Positions 57,069-64,000 of a DNA stretch of 64,000 bases are shown piece by piece. The position numbers and the translations under genes are program-made. Numbering within the stretch: the first letter of the stretch is position 1; each line of letters starts with the position of its first letter. A model generated the notes under the pieces. That model searched no databases, was not told the origin of the DNA, and saw only the letters and a list, made by a program, of their open reading frames with translations. Origin of the DNA: Aeromonas lusitana (GTDB lineage: Bacteria; Pseudomonadota; Gammaproteobacteria; Enterobacterales; Aeromonadaceae); contig NZ_PGCP01000018.1 of the NCBI RefSeq assembly GCF_002812985.1, positions 1 to 64,000 on the forward strand, in the 5' to 3' direction.

Positions 57069-59642
57069 TTACTCTCCGAAAAACTGGGCATTGCTGATGA
57101 ACTCTCTTCTAAGGCTGACGGAGGGTTGTGGCCGTGTGTGCAGGTCGATGGCATTACGTAGTCGCTCAAGTTGAGTATGAGCTTGTTCAGTGTTCCCATC
57201 CTCAAGGGCACCTAGTAGCACCAGAGCATCATTGGAACAAGCGGGCGTCATGCTGGCCAACCAGGCTGCTAGATCCCCGGATTGGGCCAGCAGACCCCGT
57301 ACATCATCTAGTTCAGCTTGGCGTTTTGCCTCTCGGCGTCTGGCCTCTGCTTCAACTTGATACGGGGATGGTTCGTTTGATGATGCAAATGGGTGTCGTT
57401 CGGTTACTTTTAGGTCACCATTTCGGATATACACGAACCTGTCTCCAGCTCTGACTACTGAGCCGCGCCGGATCATGGCTACTTCTTCTGTATCAAGTCC
57501 CAAATGGAATGCGTTTCTGCCACCCAATGGATCCTCTTTCGAGCCTCCAAGATCGTCCCGTACAGTTGTTGCCAGAGCTCCAAGGGGTAAACCCCCTTCG
57601 CTGCGCTCGGCACACCCTAACTCACTACGTTCGCCCACAGACCAAAACCCGCTGCCCTGGGCCTCGGTGGTGTTCTGTGACCCACACTTGCGCAGCACCC
57701 ATTCCCCCACACGAGTTTGCTGGATGAGGCCGTCAGCGGCCCGCACGCCCACAAGCTTGGTTTGCGGTTCGCCGTACTGGTTGGCGTCGGTAAAGGCGGT
57801 GCGGTAGATACTCAAAGGGCGTTCGTCCCGCCGGCAGCAGGGGCCGCCCATGGCCTGGGTGAAGTTCTTCCAGTCCACCGCGTCGGCATAACGGCGGCAC
57901 TCTTCCATGATGGGGCTGGCCAGCGGAGCAACGGGGATCCCCTTGGCCTCTTGCAGGCGACCAGGTAGCCGGCGCAGTTCGCGCCAGATCCCGACCGGCG
58001 GACCCTTCAAGGGCTGGAACTGGCGCAGGCCCCAAAGCGAGGCCCAGGCCCGCACCCGGCGGGCGCCTTCGGTAGCTGCGGTCTCGGCTTCTAGATCGCC
58101 TTCGTCACCGACCCGGTACCCGTCGATGTTCTTGGCGATGTATTTGACGATGTAGCCCACGGCGCCGCCCTTCTCCTTGTCCATCACCTTCCAGTCAAAG
58201 CGGGGCGTGATGTCGCTATAGGGCTGTTTGCTGTCTGGGTGACGTTTGCGTTCCAGGTCGCCTTTGTCATGGCTCAGGGCATAGCGTTGCAGGATACCGA
58301 TCAGCCGGTGCTGGTGCTCGGGTTTGACCCAGATAAGCAGGTGCCAGTGGGGCGTGCCATCGTGGTGGGGTTCGACTACCCGAAAGCCGAAATAGTCGAT
58401 GGGGTCTGCCACCAGGAACTCTCCCCGCCGTGTCAGGTTGCGGTCGAGGGCTGAGCGGCAGCGCTTCCACAGCTCGCTAGTGTAGTGCTGTGAATCTCGG
58501 GGGGAAGAGCCGTCGTGTTTGGGGTTTTCTCTCGTGCTGTCTGGCCCGCCAGCCTGGGGGGCCCTGATGGTCTTCCAGGGGTGGAAACGGCTCGGTGCCG
58601 TCCAAGTAAAGAACAGGCCGACATAGCCCAGCTCGTCGGCAACGTCAGAAAAGCCCCGTGCCCGCACCACCAGTTCATGACGGCGGTTCTCTGGGTTGGC
58701 GATGGAGGCTTTTACCGCATCCTCCAGACTGACGATGATGTCATCCTGAGCGTTGTAGGCTTCCATGTCCTTGAGCCAGGCTGCTGCCATCCGCTGACGT
58801 TCGATAAAGGCTTGCAAGCCCTGGCTGGACACGTAGGCGGACACCCCCTTACGCACCTTGCCAAGTAGGATGGCGCAATGCTCGTTGTACTGATCCCAGA
58901 TCTTGCGCATACGCCTGGCCCACCATTTGGGATCGAGCCAGCGGATAAGGTGGTGGGCGATGAAGTCATCACGACTCTCGGCCGTTCTGAATTTGGGCAG
59001 GCGGGGCAGCATGCCCCAGGCGGCCAGCGGTTGGCTGCACGCGTTCCACAAGCGGATCGCCGACACCAGCTCTGTGCCGAAATCAGTGGTGGCATTAAAC
59101 AGCCGGGTGACCCGCTCTACATAGTTGACGGCCAGGCGCTCGCGGCTCTCCTTGGTCCTAAGCTGCTCGAGTGGTTCGGGGATCACGTTTTGCACCTGGC
59201 GCAGGGTAGTGATGCGGCTTGATAGCCAGCGATTGGCCTCTTTGCAGATGGCCACCCCCTTAAGCACATCAGGGGCACGACGGGTGCAGTACCCAACAAA
59301 CAGATCGGCGATCAATTCACTGGGCAGTTGTACCCCTGGCCCACCGTTCTCGCGAGGGATCGGCCGCTCCAACAGGTCAAGTGCCCAGTCCAGATCGTAG
59401 GTGCCAGGGATGCCGACAAAATAGCTCTTGATAGCGTTGATCCGGGTATCGATATCACCGCCGGCGAGTTCTCTGCATCGAGCCGCTGGGAGGCGGGATG
59501 CTTCGAGTGGATAGAGTGATACATGACGACAAGCCATGATGCGGCGCGCCATGGCTTTAGTGGATGCTGCCAATTTCCAGGCAGCAGGCTGCCTGGGGGA
59601 TATGGGTTTGGCGTCGAACAGTTCGGCGTAATAGTCCCGCAT
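57069..59642 (-). CDS. P2-type replication initiator gpA (HUH endonuclease)
   Basis: An 857-residue rolling-circle initiator that nicks the phage origin. The HUH metal motif is TPHWHLLIWV at about residue 430, and the catalytic Tyr pair lies in GYIVKYIAKNIDGY at about 492-505, matching P2 gpA. The N-terminal domain (YSFVGIPGTYDLDWALDLLE-type) and C-terminal helical tail are also phage-like. In the C-terminal third a Glu/Arg/Ser-rich insertion (SVGERSELGCAERSEGGL) looks out of place. The start overlaps the stop of a 28-residue leader ORF (TGATG). Confidence 0.93.
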   Translation of the reverse strand: MRDYYAELFDAKPISPRQPAAWKLAASTKAMARRIMACRHVSLYPLEASRLPAARCRELAGGDIDTRINAIKSYFVGIPGTYDLDWALDLLERPIPRENGGPGVQLPSELIADLFVGYCTRRAPDVLKGVAICKEANRWLSSRITTLRQVQNVIPEPLEQLRTKESRERLAVNYVERVTRLFNATTDFGTELVSAIRLWNACSQPLAAWGMLPRLPKFRTAESRDDFIAHHLIRWLDPKWWARRMRKIWDQYNEHCAILLGKVRKGVSAYVSSQGLQAFIERQRMAAAWLKDMEAYNAQDDIIVSLEDAVKASIANPENRRHELVVRARGFSDVADELGYVGLFFTWTAPSRFHPWKTIRAPQAGGPDSTRENPKHDGSSPRDSQHYTSELWKRCRSALDRNLTRRGEFLVADPIDYFGFRVVEPHHDGTPHWHLLIWVKPEHQHRLIGILQRYALSHDKGDLERKRHPDSKQPYSDITPRFDWKVMDKEKGGAVGYIVKYIAKNIDGYRVGDEGDLEAETAATEGARRVRAWASLWGLRQFQPLKGPPVGIWRELRRLPGRLQEAKGIPVAPLASPIMEECRRYADAVDWKNFTQAMGGPCCRRDERPLSIYRTAFTDANQYGEPQTKLVGVRAADGLIQQTRVGEWVLRKCGSQNTTEAQGSGFWSVGERSELGCAERSEGGLPLGALATTVRDDLGGSKEDPLGGRNAFHLGLDTEEVAMIRRGSVVRAGDRFVYIRNGDLKVTERHPFASSNEPSPYQVEAEARRREAKRQAELDDVRGLLAQSGDLAAWLASMTPACSNDALVLLGALEDGNTEQAHTQLERLRNAIDLHTRPQPSVSLRREFISNAQFFGE

Positions 59643-59728
59643 CAGAAGGACCGGGGCTCGTCACCGGGCAGAGCTGCGATCAGGCGTTCCAGATAGGAAA
59701 AACTAGGATAGTGCGGTGAGGCGGCCAT
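59642..59728 (-). CDS. 28-residue leader ORF coupled to gpA
   Basis: MAASPHYPSFSYLERLIAAL and eight more residues, preceded by a very strong ribosome site (CAGGAGGTG). Its stop TGA overlaps the gpA ATG. gpA itself has no good ribosome site, so translation of the initiator may depend on this leader. No function of the peptide itself is known. Confidence 0.6.
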   Translation of the reverse strand: MAASPHYPSFSYLERLIAALPGDEPRSF

Positions 59729-59730
59729 CG

Positions 59731-59985
59731 TTATTTGGCACCTCCTGACAGTGTTTGAAGCTCAAGCCGACAATTCGCCAGTGCTCCGGCAGCCATGCCT
59801 CTCATCTTGCGCGCTGCTGCACACTGTCGAAGGGTGAGGGATATGCTGATCCGTGGACGTGGGGAGAGTGAGCGCATGGTCAGCAAGTCCCGCTGATAGC
59901 CGCGTAAGCGAGCGGTATCGTCGAGCATGATTGTCCGCCAACTGGCGATGGTTTCTTCCTGGGCGATTCTTAAGCGAGAGCTCAT
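59731..59985 (-). CDS. small phage early protein, unknown
   Basis: An 84-residue helical, Arg-rich protein (LRIAQEETIASWRTIMLDDTARLRGYQRDLLTM). No domain recognised. ATG 59985 overlaps the stop of the next gene (ATGA), and its stop lies two bases before the leader ORF start, so it is part of the gpA early operon. Confidence 0.65.
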   Translation of the reverse strand: MSSRLRIAQEETIASWRTIMLDDTARLRGYQRDLLTMRSLSPRPRISISLTLRQCAAARKMRGMAAGALANCRLELQTLSGGAK

Positions 59986-60434
59986 TGGATCACCTCACCC
60001 TGACCATGCAGTGGCGCACATTCTTTCCACCAGTCGCCGATCTCCCCGGCCAGTGCAGTATCTCCTTGGCCCAGAGCCAGCCAATAGACCGAGCGCATAG
60101 CACCAAGCGCCAACAGTTCCTGGGAGATGTCTCGATCTCCTCTGGCTTCACCACCTGCAGCGATAAACTCGGCGCGGGCTGCTAGCCAGTGGCTGGCCAG
60201 CCTACTGCGCGGATGGGGCTCGCTCTTGCCGATGAACTCCTCATCGACATAATCTTCATCCATGAGTGCGGCTGGGCTGCAGGTAGCGACCAGCTGGATC
60301 TGGATGTATTGTTGGCCGGAGTACACGCCACCCAAACAGATCCGGTTATCTTCGGCATGGGCCGCAAACATATCAGCCAATAGCCCCTCGATTAGCTTGG
60401 GAGCCTGGCGGGCGATCTTGATAGCGTCGCTCAT
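59982..60434 (-). CDS. phage early protein, unknown
   Basis: A 150-residue soluble protein (LIEGLLADMFAAHAEDNRICLG near the start, ASHWLAARAEFIAAGG in the middle). No family recognised. It sits in the early operon between cox and A, where P2 has gene B and orf78-91; there is no visible match to gpB. Confidence 0.65.
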   Translation of the reverse strand: MSDAIKIARQAPKLIEGLLADMFAAHAEDNRICLGGVYSGQQYIQIQLVATCSPAALMDEDYVDEEFIGKSEPHPRSRLASHWLAARAEFIAAGGEARGDRDISQELLALGAMRSVYWLALGQGDTALAGEIGDWWKECAPLHGQGEVIQ

Positions 60435-60441
60435 ATCATCC

Positions 60442-60660
60442 TCAGCGCTTCTTCTTAGAAGTCAGTTTGTTGTAGCGTTCGTGGGTCATCAGCTGAAAAC
60501 CGCTAGCCCCACAGGGTCGAAATAGGCGGTATCTGTACCCCACCGCAATGACATCCCCACACCCTGAGTGCAGCCGGCGAGGACGTTTACAGGACAGCAT
60601 CACAGCTGCTTTTGCCTGTATCTGAGCCGGTATCCGGCCAATGCTCTTGAATCCTTCCAT
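60442..60660 (-). CDS. small Cys-containing phage protein
   Basis: A 72-residue basic protein with MLSCKRPRRLHSGCGD and YRLFRPCGASGF, so four Cys could hold a metal in a small zinc-ribbon-like fold. The start used is ATG 60660 (GGAG eight bases before); ATG 60666 is possible. No family was recognised with certainty. Confidence 0.6.
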   Translation of the reverse strand: MEGFKSIGRIPAQIQAKAAVMLSCKRPRRLHSGCGDVIAVGYRYRLFRPCGASGFQLMTHERYNKLTSKKKR

Positions 60661-60701
60661 GTGCATAGCTCCAGGGGCTGCCGAAGCAGCCCCTTGTGGG
60701 A

Positions 60702-60989
60702 TTAGTTGGGGTGGGCCGGACGGACTTGCTCGGGGATGATCAGTGAGCCTTTCATGAGCCAAACGGCGTAATCAGACAGGCCGGGAGTGTTGATGATGCG
60801 CAGCAACAAGCCACCCCCAATCTCGCGATAGCCCAGCTCGTAGTTCTTGAGCGTGGTGGGGGGGATATCCAGTTGTGCAGCAAACTTGGGGCGACTCAGT
60901 CCCAAGGCCTCACGCAGTTGGCGCAGGCGCTGGCGGGTGCTGTCGTTGAGGGCCGTCATGGATGGCATTTCGGTGTTTGGCATAGGCAT
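60702..60989 (-). CDS. HTH-domain phage regulator
   Basis: A 95-residue protein with a helix-turn-helix of the Cro/CI type: RQLREALGLSRPKFAAQLDIPPTTLKNYELGYREIG (residues ~20-55), in which LSRPKFAAQLDIPPTTLKNYE has the expected turn. The C-terminal ~35 residues (WLMKGSLIIPEQVRP) are extra. ATG 60989 follows AAGGAGCCTAACC. It may be a second repressor-like regulator or an anti-repressor of the early operon. Confidence 0.75.
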   Translation of the reverse strand: MPMPNTEMPSMTALNDSTRQRLRQLREALGLSRPKFAAQLDIPPTTLKNYELGYREIGGGLLLRIINTPGLSDYAVWLMKGSLIIPEQVRPAHPN

Positions 60990-60991
60990 GG

Positions 60992-61177
60992 TTAGGCTCC
61001 TTGGTGGGTACTGATGCGATTGATGTGACCGAACAGGGATGCCCAAACCAGTGCATTTGCACGTTGGGTCAGAATTGTCAGGTCTTGAGCTGAATAGTGC
61101 TGACCATAAGGGCCAGCTAGGCGGCGGTGCTGGATCTTGCGGTTGCGCAGCGCGCAGGGGATTGCTAAAGTTGTCAT
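60992..61177 (-). CDS. small phage protein, unknown
   Basis: A 61-residue basic protein (IPCALRNRKIQHRRLAGPYG). ATG 61177 is preceded by AGGAAAGTTGAC. No family recognised; it is placed two bases from the HTH regulator gene in the same operon. Confidence 0.55.
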   Translation of the reverse strand: MTTLAIPCALRNRKIQHRRLAGPYGQHYSAQDLTILTQRANALVWASLFGHINRISTHQGA

Positions 61178-61214
61178 GTCAACTTTCCTTGCTAGGTTGT
61201 TGATAAGAGCCCCG

Positions 61215-61625
61215 TTAGGTGTTTGCGGCACCGTTGATCGGGGTTTTCTTTTGCCCGCTATTTGCGGTGTTCTGCCCAGTAACAATCTCAGTCAGCAGGG
61301 CTTTCTTCCTGTCCAGCCGATCAGCTGATCTTGTTTCCTCTTCTCGTTGCAGTTCCGGTAAACAGCCGGTATGCCACTCGTATTCCGACATGCGCCCATG
61401 AAACAGATGCTGTAACCCGAGCGCTATCACTGCCTGGCGGATCGACTCTCTGTCAGCTCTGCCGATGGGCAATGCCTGACCCGCTAACGCAATTGATAAC
61501 TGAGCGATGTAACAGACGGCCTCACGTTGTTTCTGATTGGCCTCGCGCCAGTAGCGCGGTACTTGGGATTTGCTTTGAAGACGCTGGGCTCTAAGCAGGG
61601 CTGGGTAATTCTCTGCAGCACTCAT
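61215..61625 (-). CDS. phage early protein, unknown
   Basis: A 136-residue mostly helical protein (QSKSQVPRYWREANQKQREAVCYIAQLSIALAG, then HLFHGRMSEYEWHTGC). The C-terminal tail is Lys/Gln-rich. No recognised family. ATG 61625 is ten bases from the CII-like stop. Confidence 0.6.
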   Translation of the reverse strand: MSAAENYPALLRAQRLQSKSQVPRYWREANQKQREAVCYIAQLSIALAGQALPIGRADRESIRQAVIALGLQHLFHGRMSEYEWHTGCLPELQREEETRSADRLDRKKALLTEIVTGQNTANSGQKKTPINGAANT

Positions 61626-61635
61626 GTGTGACCCC

Positions 61636-62118
61636 TTACATCGCCAATACAGTAAGCGGAGACATTACCTGGAATCGCTGCTCGACATCGTTGATGAGAA
61701 GAGCAACAGATCCCATCGCCGCTGTAGCGATGCTCATAAAAGAGCGGTGTTCGTTGCAGGTGATGCGGCCTCGTTCGGTGAGCTCCAGGGTGCGCTGGCC
61801 GATATTCGCTATCTGTGAGTTCAGCTGGATCACCTGGTGAGTCAATGACGGGGCGCGCTCGGCACTGGGGATCGCGACAGCTGTCAAGCCGCATTCCAAC
61901 AACAGAGCATCCAGCAGAGTTTCGTCATGGGTGGCGTGGTAGAGCGCGATCAGGTCTTCGCCTGAAAGCTTGTGTTTTTGTGCCTGATTGAACTTGTTAC
62001 GCAGTACATGGGAAGACATGCCAATACTGGCCGCCACTCGCTCTACGTTGTGATCCTTCGCGAAGCTGGCACAGGCACCGCGATAGTGGGGGTGTAGGTT
62101 CTTGGTGATATTCGACAC
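61636..62118 (-). CDS. CII-like phage regulatory protein
   Basis: A 160-residue protein of the phage regulatory protein CII (CP76) type found in HP1/K139/P2-like phages. The N-terminal HTH region is FAKDHNVERVAASIGMSSHVLRNKFNQAQKHKLSGEDLIAL (~residues 19-60), followed by ALYHATHDETLLDALLLECGL and a helical C-terminus. It is thought to affect the lysis/lysogeny choice. It follows the Cox-like gene after 31 bases. Confidence 0.82.
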   Translation of the reverse strand: MSNITKNLHPHYRGACASFAKDHNVERVAASIGMSSHVLRNKFNQAQKHKLSGEDLIALYHATHDETLLDALLLECGLTAVAIPSAERAPSLTHQVIQLNSQIANIGQRTLELTERGRITCNEHRSFMSIATAAMGSVALLINDVEQRFQVMSPLTVLAM

Positions 62119-62149
62119 TCTGATATCCCTCTTGAGTCCGGTACAACAA

Positions 62150-62440
62150 TCAACGAGCTACAGTCATGGTGACGAAACGCTCGGCTTGATAACGGGCCTG
62201 CATGTAGAGGGCGTAGAGATTGACGCTGCGATGACCCCGCTTGCCGTCTTGTAAAACCGGCAGTTGGCCACGGTCGGCGCGCTTGCGGATGGTGTTGATT
62301 GCGACACCTTGGCGTGCGGCATATTCCACGAGTGATTCGCTGACGATGGCCTTGCCAGTCTCCCGGCTGAAGAAGGGGTAATCTGTCGGTAACTGACTGA
62401 CATCATTGGGAATAAGGATGCGTTTGGATTTAGAGGCCAT
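62150..62440 (-). CDS. Cox-like excisionase/transcription factor
   Basis: A 96-residue protein. A winged-helix-like region (SLVEYAARQGVAINTIRKRADRGQLPVLQDGKRG, residues ~33-68) is typical of Cox/AlpA-type phage proteins that promote excision and control early transcription. The position, first gene leftward and divergent from the repressor, fits Cox. ATG 62440 follows CAGAGGGTATCACA. Confidence 0.8.
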   Translation of the reverse strand: MASKSKRILIPNDVSQLPTDYPFFSRETGKAIVSESLVEYAARQGVAINTIRKRADRGQLPVLQDGKRGHRSVNLYALYMQARYQAERFVTMTVAR

Positions 62441-62518
62441 TGTGATACCCTCTGGCTGTTTGTGTGTTTTGTGGCTGTGTGTGGCAGCCCGTGTTCAAAG
62501 TAACCAGTTAATCCTGTC

Positions 62519-62560
62519 ATCCAAATGGATTACTGTCAATGGTTGATAATTCAAATGAAT
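62519..62560. promoter_or_regulatory. paired repressor operators
   Basis: Two near-identical palindromes, ATCCAAATGGAT (62519-62530) and ATTCAAATGAAT (62549-62560), have the same AAAT centre and are spaced 30 bases start to start, about three DNA turns on one face. They lie between the divergent cox and repressor genes, and the second contains the repressor start codon, as expected for autoregulation. Confidence 0.65.
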
Positions 62561-62983
62561 GACTTTCATGATCGACTTCGTGAGGAAAGAGAGCGGCTTG
62601 GCCTAACGCAAGCCGCTTTTGGCGCGATAGGTGGTGTCCAAAAACAGGCCCAGTTTAAGTATGAAAAGGGAGAACGCTTCCCTGATGCTGGCTATCTCAT
62701 CGAGCTTTCGAAGGTAGGGGTGGACACTCAGTACCTTCTAAGAGGCGCGCATTCCACAGAGAAGTTGACCCCAGATGAAGATCAGTTACTGACGCTATTT
62801 CGTGCTGCACCATTGTCTGTAAAAGCCGCCACTATGGCAGGCCTGGCAGCCGGAGGTGCAACGGTGGCTGGAAACGTTACGAACACCAACAGCGGTGATG
62901 GTGCTCAGCTGAATTTTAATGGTCCTGTCGGAACTGCGTTTTCTGGTGATGCCACCATCATGAAGGGTTCTAAGAAGCCGTGA
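62555..62983 (+). CDS. C-type phage repressor with short C-terminal interaction tail
   Basis: A 142-residue DNA-binding protein. HTH at residues ~4-55 (RLREERERLGLTQAAFGAIGG, KYEKGERFPDAGYLIELSKVGVDTQYLL). No LexA-like protease domain is present, so SOS cleavage is not expected; P2 C is also non-cleavable. The tail (NTNSGDGAQLNFNGPVGTAFSGDATI) resembles the N-terminus of the next gene. ATG 62555 lies within an operator and has no clear ribosome site, so leaderless translation or the upstream ATG 62525 are possible. Confidence 0.82.
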   Translation: MNDFHDRLREERERLGLTQAAFGAIGGVQKQAQFKYEKGERFPDAGYLIELSKVGVDTQYLLRGAHSTEKLTPDEDQLLTLFRAAPLSVKAATMAGLAAGGATVAGNVTNTNSGDGAQLNFNGPVGTAFSGDATIMKGSKKP

Positions 62984-63957
62984 CCGAGTTGCTTGACACT
63001 CCAAGTAGTAAGGTGAGCCTGAATTTCCATGCCCCGGTCGAGTATGCTGCCGGTGGGGATGTGAAGATCATCAACGAGTTGGGAGGGCGGCTACTCACCA
63101 AAAGAGAGCGAAAAGAGCTCCATAACTTGGTGCTCCAGCTGGATCGGGAGTTTGGCCAGAAGGGCTGGGATACCTGGACGTATCTGCATGAGAAGATCGG
63201 GGTCAACGAGGTTGGAGAGATGCGTCTCGATCACCTGAAGGCCGCCCAGGCTTTGTTGCAACTGATGATCGAAGCAAAACAGGCGGCTTTTGGAACTTCA
63301 CTCGAAGAGGCCTGGCGGCAAGAATACCAGTCCGTGTGTTGCGATCTACTGGAACAGAGTGAAATAGAGGTCAATCTTAGGGCCGAACTTCGTCACTATC
63401 AGCAAGCATATTCAGTACTAAAGTGTGACCACGATAGGTTACAGCAAGTGTTGGCCCAGCATCGAGTTGCAGCAGCCCAGTTCGAGAGAGAAAAGCACTC
63501 TCTGGGCAGTGGTGTTACGGAGCTACAGCAGCGTCTTTCGAGTGAGGTCCAATCACACCGCCATTCAGAAGCTGAGTTAAAACGAGCTGCCAACCGAGCG
63601 GTAGGGCTGGAACACCAAATTGATAGCCTCATTGCAGGAAGGCTTGTTGATTCCGAAGCGCTTGCCCAGGCACAGAAAAAGGCTGAGCAAGCTCAACGGG
63701 TAGTCCGGCGACTACGTGGCAGTTTGATATGTGGCGGAGTGTTGGCTGTGCTGGCCACTGGTGCTGCGGTGTATAAACCGCTCTTCCAGGCAGAGCTTCG
63801 CGCTGAGCAAAGCAAGGCAGTGATGCTCAAACGCAAGGATATCTGCTTATTCGATGGCGAGCCGTTTAGCTGGGGTACCAGGATTAATACACCTACAGGG
63901 ATACAGAAGTGTGTGAAGAGCCGTACTGGACAGTATCTTTGGCAGTTTGGTAAATAA
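62980..63957 (+). CDS. repressor-coupled coiled-coil membrane protein
   Basis: A 325-residue protein starting with GTG that overlaps the repressor stop by four bases (GTGA), so it should be expressed in the lysogen. The N-terminus (VSLNFHAPVEYAAGGDVKI) repeats the motif of the repressor tail. Residues ~50-90 are helical, ~105-240 form a long coiled coil (LRAELRHYQQAYSVLKCDHDRLQQVLAQ), and a membrane helix lies at ~248-262 (LICGGVLAVLATGAAVY), leaving a short C-terminal domain. Lysogen expression plus membrane anchoring suggest superinfection exclusion or host modification; no family was recognised. Confidence 0.75.
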   Translation: MTELLDTPSSKVSLNFHAPVEYAAGGDVKIINELGGRLLTKRERKELHNLVLQLDREFGQKGWDTWTYLHEKIGVNEVGEMRLDHLKAAQALLQLMIEAKQAAFGTSLEEAWRQEYQSVCCDLLEQSEIEVNLRAELRHYQQAYSVLKCDHDRLQQVLAQHRVAAAQFEREKHSLGSGVTELQQRLSSEVQSHRHSEAELKRAANRAVGLEHQIDSLIAGRLVDSEALAQAQKKAEQAQRVVRRLRGSLICGGVLAVLATGAAVYKPLFQAELRAEQSKAVMLKRKDICLFDGEPFSWGTRINTPTGIQKCVKSRTGQYLWQFGK

Positions 63958-63978
63958 CGTTACAAAAAGGGAGTAACA

Positions 63979-64000
63979 ATGTTGGATAATCATTTTTACA
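63979..64000 (+). CDS. start of a further prophage gene (cut by window edge)
   Basis: ATG 63979 is preceded by AAAAAGGGAGTAACA, an excellent ribosome site, and the frame is open (MLDNHFY) to the window end. Too short to identify. Confidence 0.5.

Larger units (their letters stand above)
50975..64000. mobile_element. defective or satellite-like P2-type prophage (left end; continues past the window)
   Basis: The gene set and order match the part of a P2 lysogen running from terminase P through portal Q, the tin/old cargo position, replication gene A, early genes, Cox and repressor C. Ogr lies between Q and the cargo. Genes expected left of P (O, N, M, L and all tail/lysis genes) are missing: the sequence passes from a host gene straight into the middle of P. 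No attachment-site repeat or integrase is visible; both could be right of 64000. Confidence 0.85.

Overview
The window looks like chromosomal DNA of a gammaproteobacterium of the Aeromonas type. It is GC-rich and densely packed. Its housekeeping proteins resemble Enterobacteria/Vibrio/Aeromonas forms (YgiQ, RuvC, PurU, RibB under an FMN riboswitch, RlmF, Kup, AqpZ), and it also carries secreted Aeromonas-style enzymes (a periplasmic/extracellular alpha-amylase and a LasA/beta-lytic type M23 metallopeptidase). The genus is inferred from protein character only; no database search was possible.

Layout. 1-4.2 kb: the end of an RND efflux pump gene, a small membrane protein and the radical-SAM protein YgiQ. 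4.2-6.7 kb: an AT-rich island with a lipoprotein gene and a broken gene carrying about 19 copies of a TAGA tetranucleotide repeat. 6.7-28 kb: ordinary chromosome with DinB-like protein, MviM-like oxidoreductase, ruvC preceded by a degenerate copy of its own 5' end, aqpZ, lytic transglycosylase, amylase, M23 protease, cardiolipin synthase, purU, riboswitch-ribB, lpp, a CnoX-like/PPTase pair, an NlpC/P60 lipoprotein, rlmF, a MaoC-like hydratase, an L,D-transpeptidase/DUF481 pair and tRNA-Ser(CGA). 28-40 kb: a fused membrane spermidine-synthase-like protein, a sulfatase and a tightly overlapping MoxR-DUF58-DUF4381-VWA-VWA/TPR-BatD-HAD operon. 40-50 kb: an octaheme cytochrome with TPR tail, kup, a SPOR protein, a large hybrid sensor kinase, then tRNA-Gly(GCC) and tRNA-Cys(GCA).

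51 kb to the right edge: the remains of a P2-like prophage. What is left is a 5'-truncated terminase (gpP) joined in frame to a full portal protein (gpQ), an Ogr/Delta zinc-finger activator, an AT-rich cargo segment, the gpA replication initiator, six small early genes, a CII-like regulator, a Cox-like protein, a C-type repressor with paired operators, and a repressor-coupled coiled-coil membrane protein. The head, tail and lysis genes that should lie to the left of gpP are absent, so the element is defective or satellite-like. The integrase, if present, lies beyond the right edge.

The most interesting content is the prophage cargo between ogr and gpA, which corresponds to the tin/old position of P2, known for anti-phage genes. 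It holds a TIR-like/TPR protein (a probable NADase-type defence effector) and a 420-residue protein with three 27-residue repeats and a Cys-His-Asp papain-like/deamidase-type triad (a candidate secreted effector or toxin). Second come the TAGA-repeat gene, whose flanking frames would be joined by one extra repeat unit, and a short sequence motif shared by the phage repressor tail and the N-terminus of the gene translationally coupled to it.
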